Positions 45,356 to 53,414 of a stretch of DNA of 64,000 bases are shown here, one piece after another. This DNA is from Hyphomicrobiales bacterium (lineage in GTDB: Bacteria > Pseudomonadota > Alphaproteobacteria > Rhizobiales > Beijerinckiaceae): contig CAKNFJ010000002.1 in the NCBI GenBank assembly GCA_930633495.1, forward strand, positions 186,001 to 250,000. The letters are read 5' to 3'. Below the pieces are notes generated by a model. The model searched no databases and was not told where the DNA came from. It worked only from the letters and a program-made list of their open reading frames with translations. A program made the position numbers and the translations under genes. Numbering within the stretch: the stretch's first letter is position 1; each line of letters begins with the position of its first letter.

Positions 45356-46378
45356 TTGGATACCCCTGGGAGCGCATTGGCACCCGTCACTTCCGCCGGC
45401 CTGCCAGCGGATCTGGGCGATGCCGTTCGGCGCATTCTCGAAGAAGGCAGTGCGGCCAGCACACGGCGCGCCTACGCGTCCGATCTTCGCTACTGGCTGG
45501 GTTGGGGAGACCTCAACTCGATCTCGGTGCTTCCGTGCTCGATCGAGCACGCGATGATGTTCGTCGTCCACCATGTCGACGAGATGCCGGCACAGATCGA
45601 TGTTGGCCTGGTCGAGCTTGGGGTGAAGAAGGCCTCTGGCTTGCCGGCCCTCTCGTCTCTTAGGCGCAAGATTGCGGCGATGTCAGCAGTCCACCGATCC
45701 CGCGGCTACGCGAACCCGTTCGAGGATCCGCGCTTTCGGATGCTGATGAGCAAAGCCGGCCGCGTCGCACTCAAGCGGACCGGCTACTCGACAAATCGGA
45801 AGACGGCCTTGGTCCTGGAGCAATTGGAGCCATTGCTGGCGACGTGCCAGGGGGATCTCCGTGGATTGCGAGATCGGGCGATCCTGCTGTTCGCCTTTGG
45901 AAGCGGCGGCCGCCGGCGGTCAGAAGTGGCGTCGGCGGTATGCGAGCGCCTTACCGGTCATGGCGAGGAATACGTCTACCAGCTCGGCGTGACCAAAACT
46001 CATCAGGATGGTGACGCTGGCTCTGTTCCCGTGGCCGGCCGGGCTGCGATCGCGCTGCGCGCCTGGCTCGAAGCGTCAGGGATCAGCAAAGGGCCGATCT
46101 TCCGAGGCGTTGGTCAGGATGGCGTGGTCCTCGATCGCGCCATCAGCGATCGCCAGATCAACCGGATCGTAAAGGCGCGCGCGAAGGCGGCTGGCTTCGA
46201 TCCGTCGGCGTTCGGTGCTCACTCCCTGCGGTCAGGCTTCATGACCGAGACCGGCCTGCAGGGGATCAGCTTGATGGAGGCGATGGAGCTGTCCACCCAT
46301 CGCGATGTTCGGGTTGCCGCCCGCTATCACCAGGCGGGGCGCGGTCTCCGGAACAAGGCCGCGCGCTTACTCGATTGA
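45356..46378 (+). CDS. Tyrosine recombinase/integrase
   Basis: A 340-residue site-specific recombinase. A SAM-like N-terminal DNA-binding domain precedes the catalytic domain: Arg in Gly-Gly-Arg-Arg-Arg near residue 186, a Val-Thr-Lys-Thr beta-hairpin lysine, His-x-x-Arg (His289, Arg292), a Thr-His-Arg-Asp segment and nucleophile Tyr324. The start is uncertain; I use TTG at 45356 with GGAGAG upstream because the longer frame runs through dif-like repeats. It could resolve multimers or integrate the element. The two flanking inverted repeats are good candidate sites. Confidence 0.85.
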   Translation: MDTPGSALAPVTSAGLPADLGDAVRRILEEGSAASTRRAYASDLRYWLGWGDLNSISVLPCSIEHAMMFVVHHVDEMPAQIDVGLVELGVKKASGLPALSSLRRKIAAMSAVHRSRGYANPFEDPRFRMLMSKAGRVALKRTGYSTNRKTALVLEQLEPLLATCQGDLRGLRDRAILLFAFGSGGRRRSEVASAVCERLTGHGEEYVYQLGVTKTHQDGDAGSVPVAGRAAIALRAWLEASGISKGPIFRGVGQDGVVLDRAISDRQINRIVKARAKAAGFDPSAFGAHSLRSGFMTETGLQGISLMEAMELSTHRDVRVAARYHQAGRGLRNKAARLLD

Positions 46379-46390
46379 GGCCGTCGTCGC

Positions 46391-47005
46391 TCACATGCCC
46401 ATAGCAGGCGCCGGCTCTTCGCTCAGCTGAAGATCGATCTTTCGGAGAGTATCCTCGCGCCACTCGCGCAGATCACCGACCACGCTAAGCACGTCGTCGA
46501 TGCCGGACGGCGCGAGCTTTGCGGCAACCGAGGCGACGGTCGTCGTCCTGTCGAACAAGCGGAACTCGAAGCCCGCGCCCGTCGAATTCACGCGGCAGGA
46601 AAGCCCTTCGACACAATCGTCCGGCGTGGCATCGGAGAATTCCGTCTGCGCCGAGTTGTGATAGCCTTCGAAGGTTCCCGCCGGCCGTTGATCATAGCCA
46701 GGCACGAAGGAAGCGCTGGCGATAGCGCCCAGGACAGCTTCTACCTGCCCAATATCGCTGCTGAACAGGATGAACTCCGGATGCGGCGCTGAGGCCGGAG
46801 TCGCTGACTGGTCCTCCTGCCGGGTGGCCTTGAGCCAGTAACTCTCAGTGGGTTCGCATCCGACTTCACCGTAGATGTCGGCTTCAACGAACAGCCCGAA
46901 GATGCGCTGCGGCGCAGCGCCGTTGGTCGCGAAGCCCAGAAGGCCCGCAGCCTCGTCGAATGCAACCGTCTTCGACGTGTTGAAGAAATGGGGCTCGTCG
47001 CTCAT
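46391..47005 (-). CDS. Hypothetical protein, 204 aa
   Basis: Unrecognised acidic soluble protein with GAGGA upstream of its ATG. Mixed alpha/beta, Phe- and Gly-rich first half, helical end. It lies 84 bases downstream of the ATPase/protease gene on the same strand and may share its transcript. Converges on the recombinase gene with 12 bases between stops. Confidence 0.65.
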   Translation of the reverse strand: MSDEPHFFNTSKTVAFDEAAGLLGFATNGAAPQRIFGLFVEADIYGEVGCEPTESYWLKATRQEDQSATPASAPHPEFILFSSDIGQVEAVLGAIASASFVPGYDQRPAGTFEGYHNSAQTEFSDATPDDCVEGLSCRVNSTGAGFEFRLFDRTTTVASVAAKLAPSGIDDVLSVVGDLREWREDTLRKIDLQLSEEPAPAMGM

Positions 47006-47089
47006 CGATCTTCCTCGTTATCTACGCCGATGCTATGGGCGCCCCTTGCAAGACAGAAATGCTGATGAGCCCCGATCAAGATGAGCGCA

Positions 47090-49513
47090 TCAGCCCATGG
47101 AAGGCCGCGCACCCTCCTGGTCGAGCCAAGCGGCGAATGTGCTTTCCAGCTCATCGATCCGCCCGCCATCCACCTCGCGGACGCCATCGGCGCGTAGCTC
47201 GACCGCCTCGCTTCGCGCGTCATCACTGAGCGAGTCGAGGAGACGCTCGGTTGGGCGTGAGCCGTTTCCCTTGTCGAGCGCCACGATCCGGGTGCGGCCG
47301 CGCCCATAAAGCCGGTCGATCAGCTGGATGGAGGCGTCCATTTCCTTGTGAATTTCGCGCAGGCGCTTCGGGGTCAGCCCCATGGAGATCTCGGTCAAAG
47401 CCTGCGCGAACGCCGAGTTATGGTCGGTAGGAGCGTAAATATGGGCGCATTCGTGAGCTGCGAGCGAAATGATCGCATGCCGATCCTCGGCATTGCCGGC
47501 GCTATAGCGGAGCTGGCACTCCTGATCGAGGGGATTGAGCAGAAAGTAGCGCAGATCCTCCTTCGCATCCGGTCTGTGGAAGACCGCCTCGGGGATGCTG
47601 TAGCCATAATCCCCCGAGAGGGACTGCCACTGGTGACGCGGCAACGCCAGTACCCAGCCCACTGAATATGGGAACGAAGGCGTCTTAGGCAGCCTCTCCG
47701 CGGCAATGGCGAGGCACTGCTGAACCGCGACCTGCCAGATCGCCAGCAGCTTGCGGGCCTGGAGCCCCTCACCGTTCGGCAGATCCCAATTTCGCGGGTC
47801 GAGACGCCTTCCCTGGGCATGGAAGGCCCGGGTCAATTTTTTCGCGAGAGCCGGATCGAGCTTCTCGTCAGCCTGCAGGTTCTCCTTATAGATGGGCACG
47901 TCGTGCAGGTCCGAGAGTTTGTCCCGGTTGAGCGCGGATTCAGCTTCGTCGGCGAGCGCCTGATGAAGCTTGATGGAGTTCACAAGGTGGCCGAGCAGCG
48001 GACCGGAAGCGACTTCCATCGCCTTCCGCGGTCCGTAGCGATCGAGAGCGGTAAGGAACGCCTCGCTCTGCTGCCGGCCGGAGAAGCGTTCAAGGATGGT
48101 GCCCTCGACGGAGCCGCGACCTTTCAGGCCCTCGAAGAGCTTGTGGAATTCGGCCGCAGGCACGTTCTCCAGGCCGTCTTTCACGAACCCATCGAACTGC
48201 CAGTCGCTGAACCAAATGCTCTGGCTCGCCTCAACCCGCTCTGCCAGGCGCTTGCTCCGGCTCGTCCTGAAGCCGGTGACCGCGGTCGGCGCCGCGAAAT
48301 CGATCTCGACTTTCTCAGGGCGAGAACTGAGCAGGCCTTTTCCACCCTGAAGAACCGTGAACTCGGTCTTCGGCTTGCCTCGGAGCGCAGCGTCCGTGTC
48401 GGTCGCCATGCGCTGTGAGAACTCCTCCAGCGCCGTTTTGTACTCATCCCGGAGTGCATCCCGGTTCGAGGTCATTACCTCTCGCGCGAGGGAGGGGTTC
48501 AGCTCCAGAATGAGAGTGTGCTCAGTGTTGCCGGAGCTCGTCTCGAACATCAGCGCGCCAGACGAACGCACCAGGATCTTGCCAGCAGGAAGACCGTGGT
48601 CCGATTTCGGATCCACGAGCTTCATTTCGCCGAATGCGATGTCGGACGCACCGTCCCCTGCGGGCAGGATCTCAATCTTGGGGTTTTCCCGCCAGCCGTC
48701 GTTGATCCGGTGATTTTCGACACGAGCCAGGATCTTGGCAGCGGGCTTGACCGCGACCTTCTTCGTCTCGATCAGCTCGCCGTTGAGCGTCACCTTCGCC
48801 TTGATCGCGCTCCGGCTGAGATAGGCGTGAAGCGTCTCCTTCATCCGCTCAACCGTTGGCCGGCGCTCCGCCGACTTTGCGTCCTGCGGATTGAGATCGA
48901 GCTCCACGCGGCAGCCCTTGGCCTTCCGCGGGCCCTGCGCAAGCGCCTCGTATTCCTGCTCCAGCAGGTCGATCTCGCGCTGGTGGAACAGCTGAGCCTG
49001 CGCATCGCCGGCGGCCGCCGCCTTGCGATCGCGAGCCTGATCGAGCCAGTGATCGATTTCCCGCAGAGCCTGGTCGCGCGATCGGAGCACATACTCGGCA
49101 CCGACGCCTTGGGCCCAGCGATCGCCGGTCCTGATCGAATAGCGTGGCTGTGAGAATGTCGTCATCAGGCGAGCCCGGCCGAATCCGCCGACCGATTCGC
49201 CGGAGCTCTTCGTGGAGCCGTGCAGCGAGAAATAGACGTCCTCCAGAACCTCAGGGGTCATGCCGACACCGTCGTCCTGGTAGGCCACCCGCGTTACGAT
49301 GGGGCATTCCGCTTCCCGCCCCAGAACGCCGCGTCCGAATTCGCTCGTAATCGAGATGTCGATGTTCCTCGCACCGCCATCGACGGCGTTCTGAATGAGC
49401 TCGCGATGGAGGCTTGCGGTCCAGTCCTCGTAGGCCCTGTCGCGCTCAGCGACAAAGAAGCTCCTGTTGGATCGGACCTGCGCAATCGTGCCGATGATAT
49501 CGCTGTCGCTCAT
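47090..49513 (-). CDS. GHKL (HSP90-like) ATPase fused to HExxH metalloprotease-like domain
   Basis: An 807-residue protein. The N-terminal 120 residues are a GHKL ATP-binding fold: Glu-Leu-Ile-Gln-Asn (38-42, N box), Asp-Asp-Gly-Val-Gly-Met (80-85, G1) and Gly-Glu-Ser-Val-Gly-Gly-Phe-Gly (105-112, G2). A charged helical stretch follows at 145-185, then a long unassigned middle. Near residues 684-688 is HECAH, a zinc-protease motif, with acidic residues downstream. ATP-driven conformational change coupled to proteolysis is plausible. It has an 87-residue gene nine bases upstream. I know no described system of this build; immune, quality-control and DNA-structure roles are all possible. Confidence 0.75.
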   Translation of the reverse strand: MSDSDIIGTIAQVRSNRSFFVAERDRAYEDWTASLHRELIQNAVDGGARNIDISITSEFGRGVLGREAECPIVTRVAYQDDGVGMTPEVLEDVYFSLHGSTKSSGESVGGFGRARLMTTFSQPRYSIRTGDRWAQGVGAEYVLRSRDQALREIDHWLDQARDRKAAAAGDAQAQLFHQREIDLLEQEYEALAQGPRKAKGCRVELDLNPQDAKSAERRPTVERMKETLHAYLSRSAIKAKVTLNGELIETKKVAVKPAAKILARVENHRINDGWRENPKIEILPAGDGASDIAFGEMKLVDPKSDHGLPAGKILVRSSGALMFETSSGNTEHTLILELNPSLAREVMTSNRDALRDEYKTALEEFSQRMATDTDAALRGKPKTEFTVLQGGKGLLSSRPEKVEIDFAAPTAVTGFRTSRSKRLAERVEASQSIWFSDWQFDGFVKDGLENVPAAEFHKLFEGLKGRGSVEGTILERFSGRQQSEAFLTALDRYGPRKAMEVASGPLLGHLVNSIKLHQALADEAESALNRDKLSDLHDVPIYKENLQADEKLDPALAKKLTRAFHAQGRRLDPRNWDLPNGEGLQARKLLAIWQVAVQQCLAIAAERLPKTPSFPYSVGWVLALPRHQWQSLSGDYGYSIPEAVFHRPDAKEDLRYFLLNPLDQECQLRYSAGNAEDRHAIISLAAHECAHIYAPTDHNSAFAQALTEISMGLTPKRLREIHKEMDASIQLIDRLYGRGRTRIVALDKGNGSRPTERLLDSLSDDARSEAVELRADGVREVDGGRIDELESTFAAWLDQEGARPSMG

Positions 49514-49522
49514 GACGCGCCC

Positions 49523-49786
49523 TTAGTTCACCAGATGCACGACGATCGTGCCCGTTCTCACAGGGCGCAGACCGTCCATCCTGACGATCATGGCTTCCGA
49601 TTGATCGATGACCTCCGCCCGCAGATCCTCCGGGATGATCTCCTCGATCTCCCGAACGGCCCCGCGCGCGAGCGCAAACAGGCACTGGCCTCCGGCGCGC
49701 TTCACAAAGAAGCCGGTAGCCTCATCGAGGGTCGGATCGTCGTGAACGATCGTGACCCCTGCCTGATTGAACGCGATATCGATCAT
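49523..49786 (-). CDS. Small partner of the ATPase/protease, 87 aa
   Basis: A compact alpha/beta protein of unknown family ending nine bases before the ATPase/HExxH gene, clearly in the same operon. It has no signal peptide or metal motif. By analogy with toxin-antitoxin and sensor-effector pairs it might regulate or be a substrate of the large protein, but this is inference. Another 87-residue protein precedes the HEIGH gene at 53415-54851. Confidence 0.65.
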   Translation of the reverse strand: MIDIAFNQAGVTIVHDDPTLDEATGFFVKRAGGQCLFALARGAVREIEEIIPEDLRAEVIDQSEAMIVRMDGLRPVRTGTIVVHLVN

Positions 49787-49943
49787 GGATTACGCCCTGA
49801 GATGAACTTCAGCGGGGGCAGCGAAAGGCACAATCCCCCACGCCGTCCTTTGCTGGATGACGAAATGGTAGACCGACTTCCGGGAATCTGGAAGGATTGT
49901 GATATCGGTCCTTTGTGTTGAATCGATTCTGGGTTCCTTTTGC

Positions 49944-50519
49944 ATGTCCGCTTCGACCTCCCGGCGACAATTTCTGATGGGACTCGGTCTCGGCGCGTCT
50001 GCGATTTTCGCAGGCTTGCCCAAGTGCCTTGCCCAGCCGGCTGTCGAGGCGGCGCAGAAGTCGATTCCTCTTCGCCTGCTCAATCCGAACACGCGTGAGG
50101 CCTACGACCTGGAGCTGTTCATCGGCGACCAGTGGAATCCGGTTGCCTTGCAGTGGTGCCATTGGCTGATGCGCGACTGGCGCCAGCAGACCGCTGTCGA
50201 ATGCGATCGCCGCCTCTATGCGGCCTTGTACGTCCTCCAGCGCTACTTCTCGGAGAACGGGCGGATCACCATCAACTCCGGCTTCCGCACCCAGAAAACC
50301 CAGGAGGCGCTGCGCGAGGCGGGTTATGGCCCGGCGGTGAACAGCTTGCATCTGCGAGCCAAGGCCGTCGATTTCACGCTCCCCGGCGTGAGCATGCGCA
50401 ATGTGGCTCGCGCCACTTGGGCTCTCAAACTCGGCGGCGTCGGCTATTACGAGGACATGAACTTCGTCCACATGGATTCCCGCGGCGCCCAGGCCCGCTG
50501 GGCTGACTCATTCCTCTGA
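49944..50519 (+). CDS. Exported DUF882 (YcbK-like, M15-type) peptidase-like protein
   Basis: A 191-residue protein with a Tat-type signal (Ser-Arg-Arg-Gln-Phe-Leu at 6-11). The mature domain matches DUF882/YcbK, related to M15 D-Ala-D-Ala endopeptidases: zinc ligands His136, Asp143 and His176 sit in His-Leu-Arg-Ala-Lys-Ala-Val-Asp and Val-His-Met-Asp. It probably trims peptidoglycan cross-links. ATG at 49944 is used, as the frame upstream lacks the signal-peptide pattern. AAGGATTG lies at 49892-49899 in its promoter region. Confidence 0.82.
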   Translation: MSASTSRRQFLMGLGLGASAIFAGLPKCLAQPAVEAAQKSIPLRLLNPNTREAYDLELFIGDQWNPVALQWCHWLMRDWRQQTAVECDRRLYAALYVLQRYFSENGRITINSGFRTQKTQEALREAGYGPAVNSLHLRAKAVDFTLPGVSMRNVARATWALKLGGVGYYEDMNFVHMDSRGAQARWADSFL

Positions 50520-50584
50520 CGGGCGCTTGAGGGTTTCAGGCGACGGCAATAGCCTCCCGGATACGACCTTTTGAGGGCCCCGCT

Positions 50585-51544
50585 ATGCCTCGCGTCATCG
50601 ATTTCAGCCACCGGAACCAGACCGAGTGGTCAGAGAGCCGTCTGCCTGAACCGGTCTATGGGGAGCGGGAGATACGCCCCGAAGAGCTCATTGCTCTCAG
50701 CGAGGCATTCAACAGCCCTGTGACGGGCTTCACGCCCCAGTTTTCGACCTATGGACGCTCGATTGACCTACGCTCGCGCGCCGAGCTTCCAGATGACGCT
50801 CACAAGTTCCTGTCCGAAAATATGACCGGGCCCTGGCTCTGGAGCGAGCACTGGGCCAATCACGGGCACTCGCTCGATCTGGCTGTCTACATTGAGCGAA
50901 GGCCCGACCAGGAACGTTTCCTCGCTGCGTTTGGGGAGACGTTCGGCTTCACCGAGCCCAGTTCATTTGACCTCGGATGCCTCGCGGTGAACCGGGGCGT
51001 GCTTCCGCCGCTGACGGCACTGGAGTCGTTCTCGAAGTGGGGAACGAAGCATTCCGGCTTTCGGTGGCTGCCAGCTGAGGACATCGGCCCGCGCGGTATG
51101 CGCGTTGCCTTCGATCACGCTGGCCTCGAGGCCGAATTTGTCGCGCGCTGGGGCGATCGAATGATCGTTCGTGAGACCGATGAAGGCCGCCTCTATGAGG
51201 CGGATCTGACCGGCACCTCCTGGCGCGACGATCCAAGTGGTTGGCTTGGAGCGAACTCGGCCGTCGGTTCGATCGCCGGGCGCTCATCAATTCCCGGCGA
51301 GCCATACAAGTGGGTCGTCGAGACACGCTTCGCCGACGTTGCCGCCGCGCTCAAGCGTGACTGGGGTCATTTTTTCAAGCCGGATGCAACTGGCCTCATC
51401 TTCAGCGCGGACGAATACCCACGCATCCCCGAGCGTGTCGTGCCCGATGACTTCCTCGCCTATCTGCGAGGCGAAGCGGAGGACTTCGCGGCCCCACACC
51501 TCTCCGCCATCGGCGGGGCAACTCCGGTCGGCCCCGCTCCTTAG
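50585..51544 (+). CDS. Hypothetical protein, 319 aa
   Basis: Unrecognised soluble protein, Trp/Phe-rich with many Asp/Glu, mixed alpha/beta. A Gly-Pro-Trp-Leu-Trp segment and a His-Trp-Ala-Asn-His-Gly-His stretch near residues 88-95 could bind metal. No signal peptide. It follows the DUF882 gene by 65 bases and converges on the parvulin-like genes. Function unknown. Confidence 0.7.
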   Translation: MPRVIDFSHRNQTEWSESRLPEPVYGEREIRPEELIALSEAFNSPVTGFTPQFSTYGRSIDLRSRAELPDDAHKFLSENMTGPWLWSEHWANHGHSLDLAVYIERRPDQERFLAAFGETFGFTEPSSFDLGCLAVNRGVLPPLTALESFSKWGTKHSGFRWLPAEDIGPRGMRVAFDHAGLEAEFVARWGDRMIVRETDEGRLYEADLTGTSWRDDPSGWLGANSAVGSIAGRSSIPGEPYKWVVETRFADVAAALKRDWGHFFKPDATGLIFSADEYPRIPERVVPDDFLAYLRGEAEDFAAPHLSAIGGATPVGPAP

Positions 51545-51553
51545 ACTGGCTCC

Positions 51554-52432
51554 TCAGCGGGTTGCGTCAGCAAAGAGGGAAGGTCGCTCGACCTTCCACT
51601 CGATCTTGGCGGTGCGAAGCACCTCGTTGAGGACGCTTTCCTGCTTCCAGGCTGCATACTCAGTCTTGAGCACTTCCAGCGCCGGCTCGGCGAGGCTCTC
51701 GAACTTCCGCCGCGGGCGATTGAGGACGCCTTCGACGATCCAAATTGACCAAGTCCCGCTCTTGGCCCGAACTGGGCCGCCGATGTCGCCCATTCGCGGT
51801 GTGCCTAGATCGATGCCTTGGCGCCACTTCCAAAGGAAGCCGGAGTCGACCCGCGCTTCCAGAGCGAAGGGGGCCCCCTCACCTTTCGGTCTGTTCTCGA
51901 TCGCGGCGAAGTCAAATGCATCCTTTGCCTGCGCTCTGGCTGCCCTGGCCTCTCCCTCGGTTGCGAAGGACAGGATCTTGACCTTGTAATCTGCCCCCTC
52001 GGTCAGGCGCGCCCAAAAGTCGCGAAGATCCCCTTCGGTCGATTTCAGAATGGCGTCCTGCCCAAGCTTCTCGTTCCAGAGGAAGGCGAGTAGCAAGTCT
52101 TCGTCGATCTCGCCGAGCTTGCCCTTTCTGGCTTCCTCCAGGCTCTGCTTGAGCCTGGGGTCGTCGGCGTATCCGGCGCGCCGCGCCGCCCGGGCGAACG
52201 CGACGCTCGATACAAGGTCGCCTAACGAGGCCGTTGCCACGTCCTGCTTAAGGCGATCGGGAATCGAAACACTGCTGCCCCGATCGCGTGAAAGCGCTTC
52301 GAGCTGCCGAGATACGAACTCGTCGACATGCTGGCGTTCGATCACCACGCCGTCGACAACCGCGAGCTCCTCGGCGGCAGCACAAGAAAACGCCGCGGTC
52401 AGGGCAATCGCGGCGAATAGGATACGCTTCAT
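51554..52432 (-). CDS. Exported parvulin/SurA-like foldase homologue A
   Basis: A 292-residue exported protein with a signal peptide (first 20 residues). The layout follows PrsA/SurA-like peptidyl-prolyl isomerases: an N-terminal helical chaperone segment starting Val-Asp-Gly-Val-Val-Ile, a central parvulin-like domain (Tyr-Lys-Val-Lys-Ile-Leu-Ser-Phe-Ala-Thr, Gly-Asp-Ile-Gly-Gly-Pro), and a C-terminal helix. Parvulin active-site residues are not clearly all kept, so it may be a pure chaperone. Nine bases separate it from its paralogue upstream. Confidence 0.7.
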   Translation of the reverse strand: MKRILFAAIALTAAFSCAAAEELAVVDGVVIERQHVDEFVSRQLEALSRDRGSSVSIPDRLKQDVATASLGDLVSSVAFARAARRAGYADDPRLKQSLEEARKGKLGEIDEDLLLAFLWNEKLGQDAILKSTEGDLRDFWARLTEGADYKVKILSFATEGEARAARAQAKDAFDFAAIENRPKGEGAPFALEARVDSGFLWKWRQGIDLGTPRMGDIGGPVRAKSGTWSIWIVEGVLNRPRRKFESLAEPALEVLKTEYAAWKQESVLNEVLRTAKIEWKVERPSLFADATR

Positions 52433-52441
52433 GGTGTTTCC

Positions 52442-53332
52442 TCAGAACTCGTTCGTGGGAATCGAGATTCGGCGTGCGAGATCGGTCCAGCTCTCCGGAG
52501 CGGGCTCCTTCCACTCGATCTTCGCCGCGGCCAAGGCCGTCGAATAGGCTGAGCGCATCTTCAGGAAGACGCTCATCCCTCGCAGTGAAGCCATCTGCTT
52601 TTCGTCGAGCTTATCGAAGGCCGGCGTCGGAGCCGTTTCGACCTTTTCGACGAGCCAGATCGAGCAGAGCGGCCATTCACAAAACGGACCGCCAATAGTG
52701 CCCGCGTCGGGAGCGTCGATCGAGAGCCCCTGCAGGCGCCATGCCCAAGCACTTGTCGCCTCCATCACGTCCTGGGTCTGCGACGTTGCGGCGTCCTGCT
52801 TGGAGCCGAACATCCGGACGGCCTCGGCATCGAAGCTGGCGCGATCCACGATGGTCTTCAGAGCCTCGGTCGCGGCCTGACGAGTGGGATAAGTGAGGAA
52901 GCGAAGAGAGTAGCGTGGCCCGGCACTCGCCTTTTCGTAGAAGACCTTCACGCGAGCGGTGTCCGTCTGTGTCCGCAGGTCGGCCTCGACCTTGGTCATC
53001 CACACCTCGCGCAATAGCCCATCACGCGAGGCAGGAGCCTCCTTGATCTGCTCCATCGTGACCGAGTTCTTGTCGAGACCGTCGCGCTCTGCGGCGGCGG
53101 CAAGCGCGGCCCGCTCGACAGCCTGGACAATCCCCGTCTGTCGAAGCCGGCCGTCCTGCCGAGCCTCCTCTCGATCATCGTCTTCCATCATCCCGTTCTC
53201 GATCAGAACGCTTTCGACCGAGCTCTGCGTGATGGCTCGCCCGTCGACCGTGGCGATGACGGGATCGGATTCGGCGAGCGCGGGAACGTTGGTCACGGCG
53301 ACGACAACCGCGGCGGCGAGGAATGCTCGCAT
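52442..53332 (-). CDS. Exported parvulin/SurA-like foldase homologue B
   Basis: A 296-residue exported protein, paralogue of the next gene. AAGGAG precedes the ATG at 53332. After a signal peptide come Val-Asp-Gly-Arg-Ala-Ile, a Tyr-Ser-Leu-Arg-Phe-Leu-Thr-Tyr strand and Gly-Thr-Ile-Gly-Gly-Pro, parallel to homologue A. Both end with Lys-Ile-Glu-Trp-Lys. The pair probably arose by tandem duplication and may help fold secreted proteins of the element. Inverted repeat AATCCTCGC is in the gap upstream. Confidence 0.7.
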   Translation of the reverse strand: MRAFLAAAVVVAVTNVPALAESDPVIATVDGRAITQSSVESVLIENGMMEDDDREEARQDGRLRQTGIVQAVERAALAAAAERDGLDKNSVTMEQIKEAPASRDGLLREVWMTKVEADLRTQTDTARVKVFYEKASAGPRYSLRFLTYPTRQAATEALKTIVDRASFDAEAVRMFGSKQDAATSQTQDVMEATSAWAWRLQGLSIDAPDAGTIGGPFCEWPLCSIWLVEKVETAPTPAFDKLDEKQMASLRGMSVFLKMRSAYSTALAAAKIEWKEPAPESWTDLARRISIPTNEF

Positions 53333-53378
53333 GGAAAGGCTCCTTGTTTCCAAGAAGCTTTACATCTTTCCTTGCTGG

Positions 53379-53402
53379 AATCCTCGCCGGGGAGCGAGGA
53401 TT
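53379..53402. promoter_or_regulatory. Inverted repeat AATCCTCGC-N6-GCGAGGATT
   Basis: Nine-base arms and a six-base spacer in the 82-bp gap upstream of the parvulin-like genes, followed by CGGTGGAT. It combines the AATCC half-motif with the arm and spacer lengths of the recombinase-linked sites. Confidence 0.5.
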
Positions 53403-53414
53403 CGGTGGATGAGC

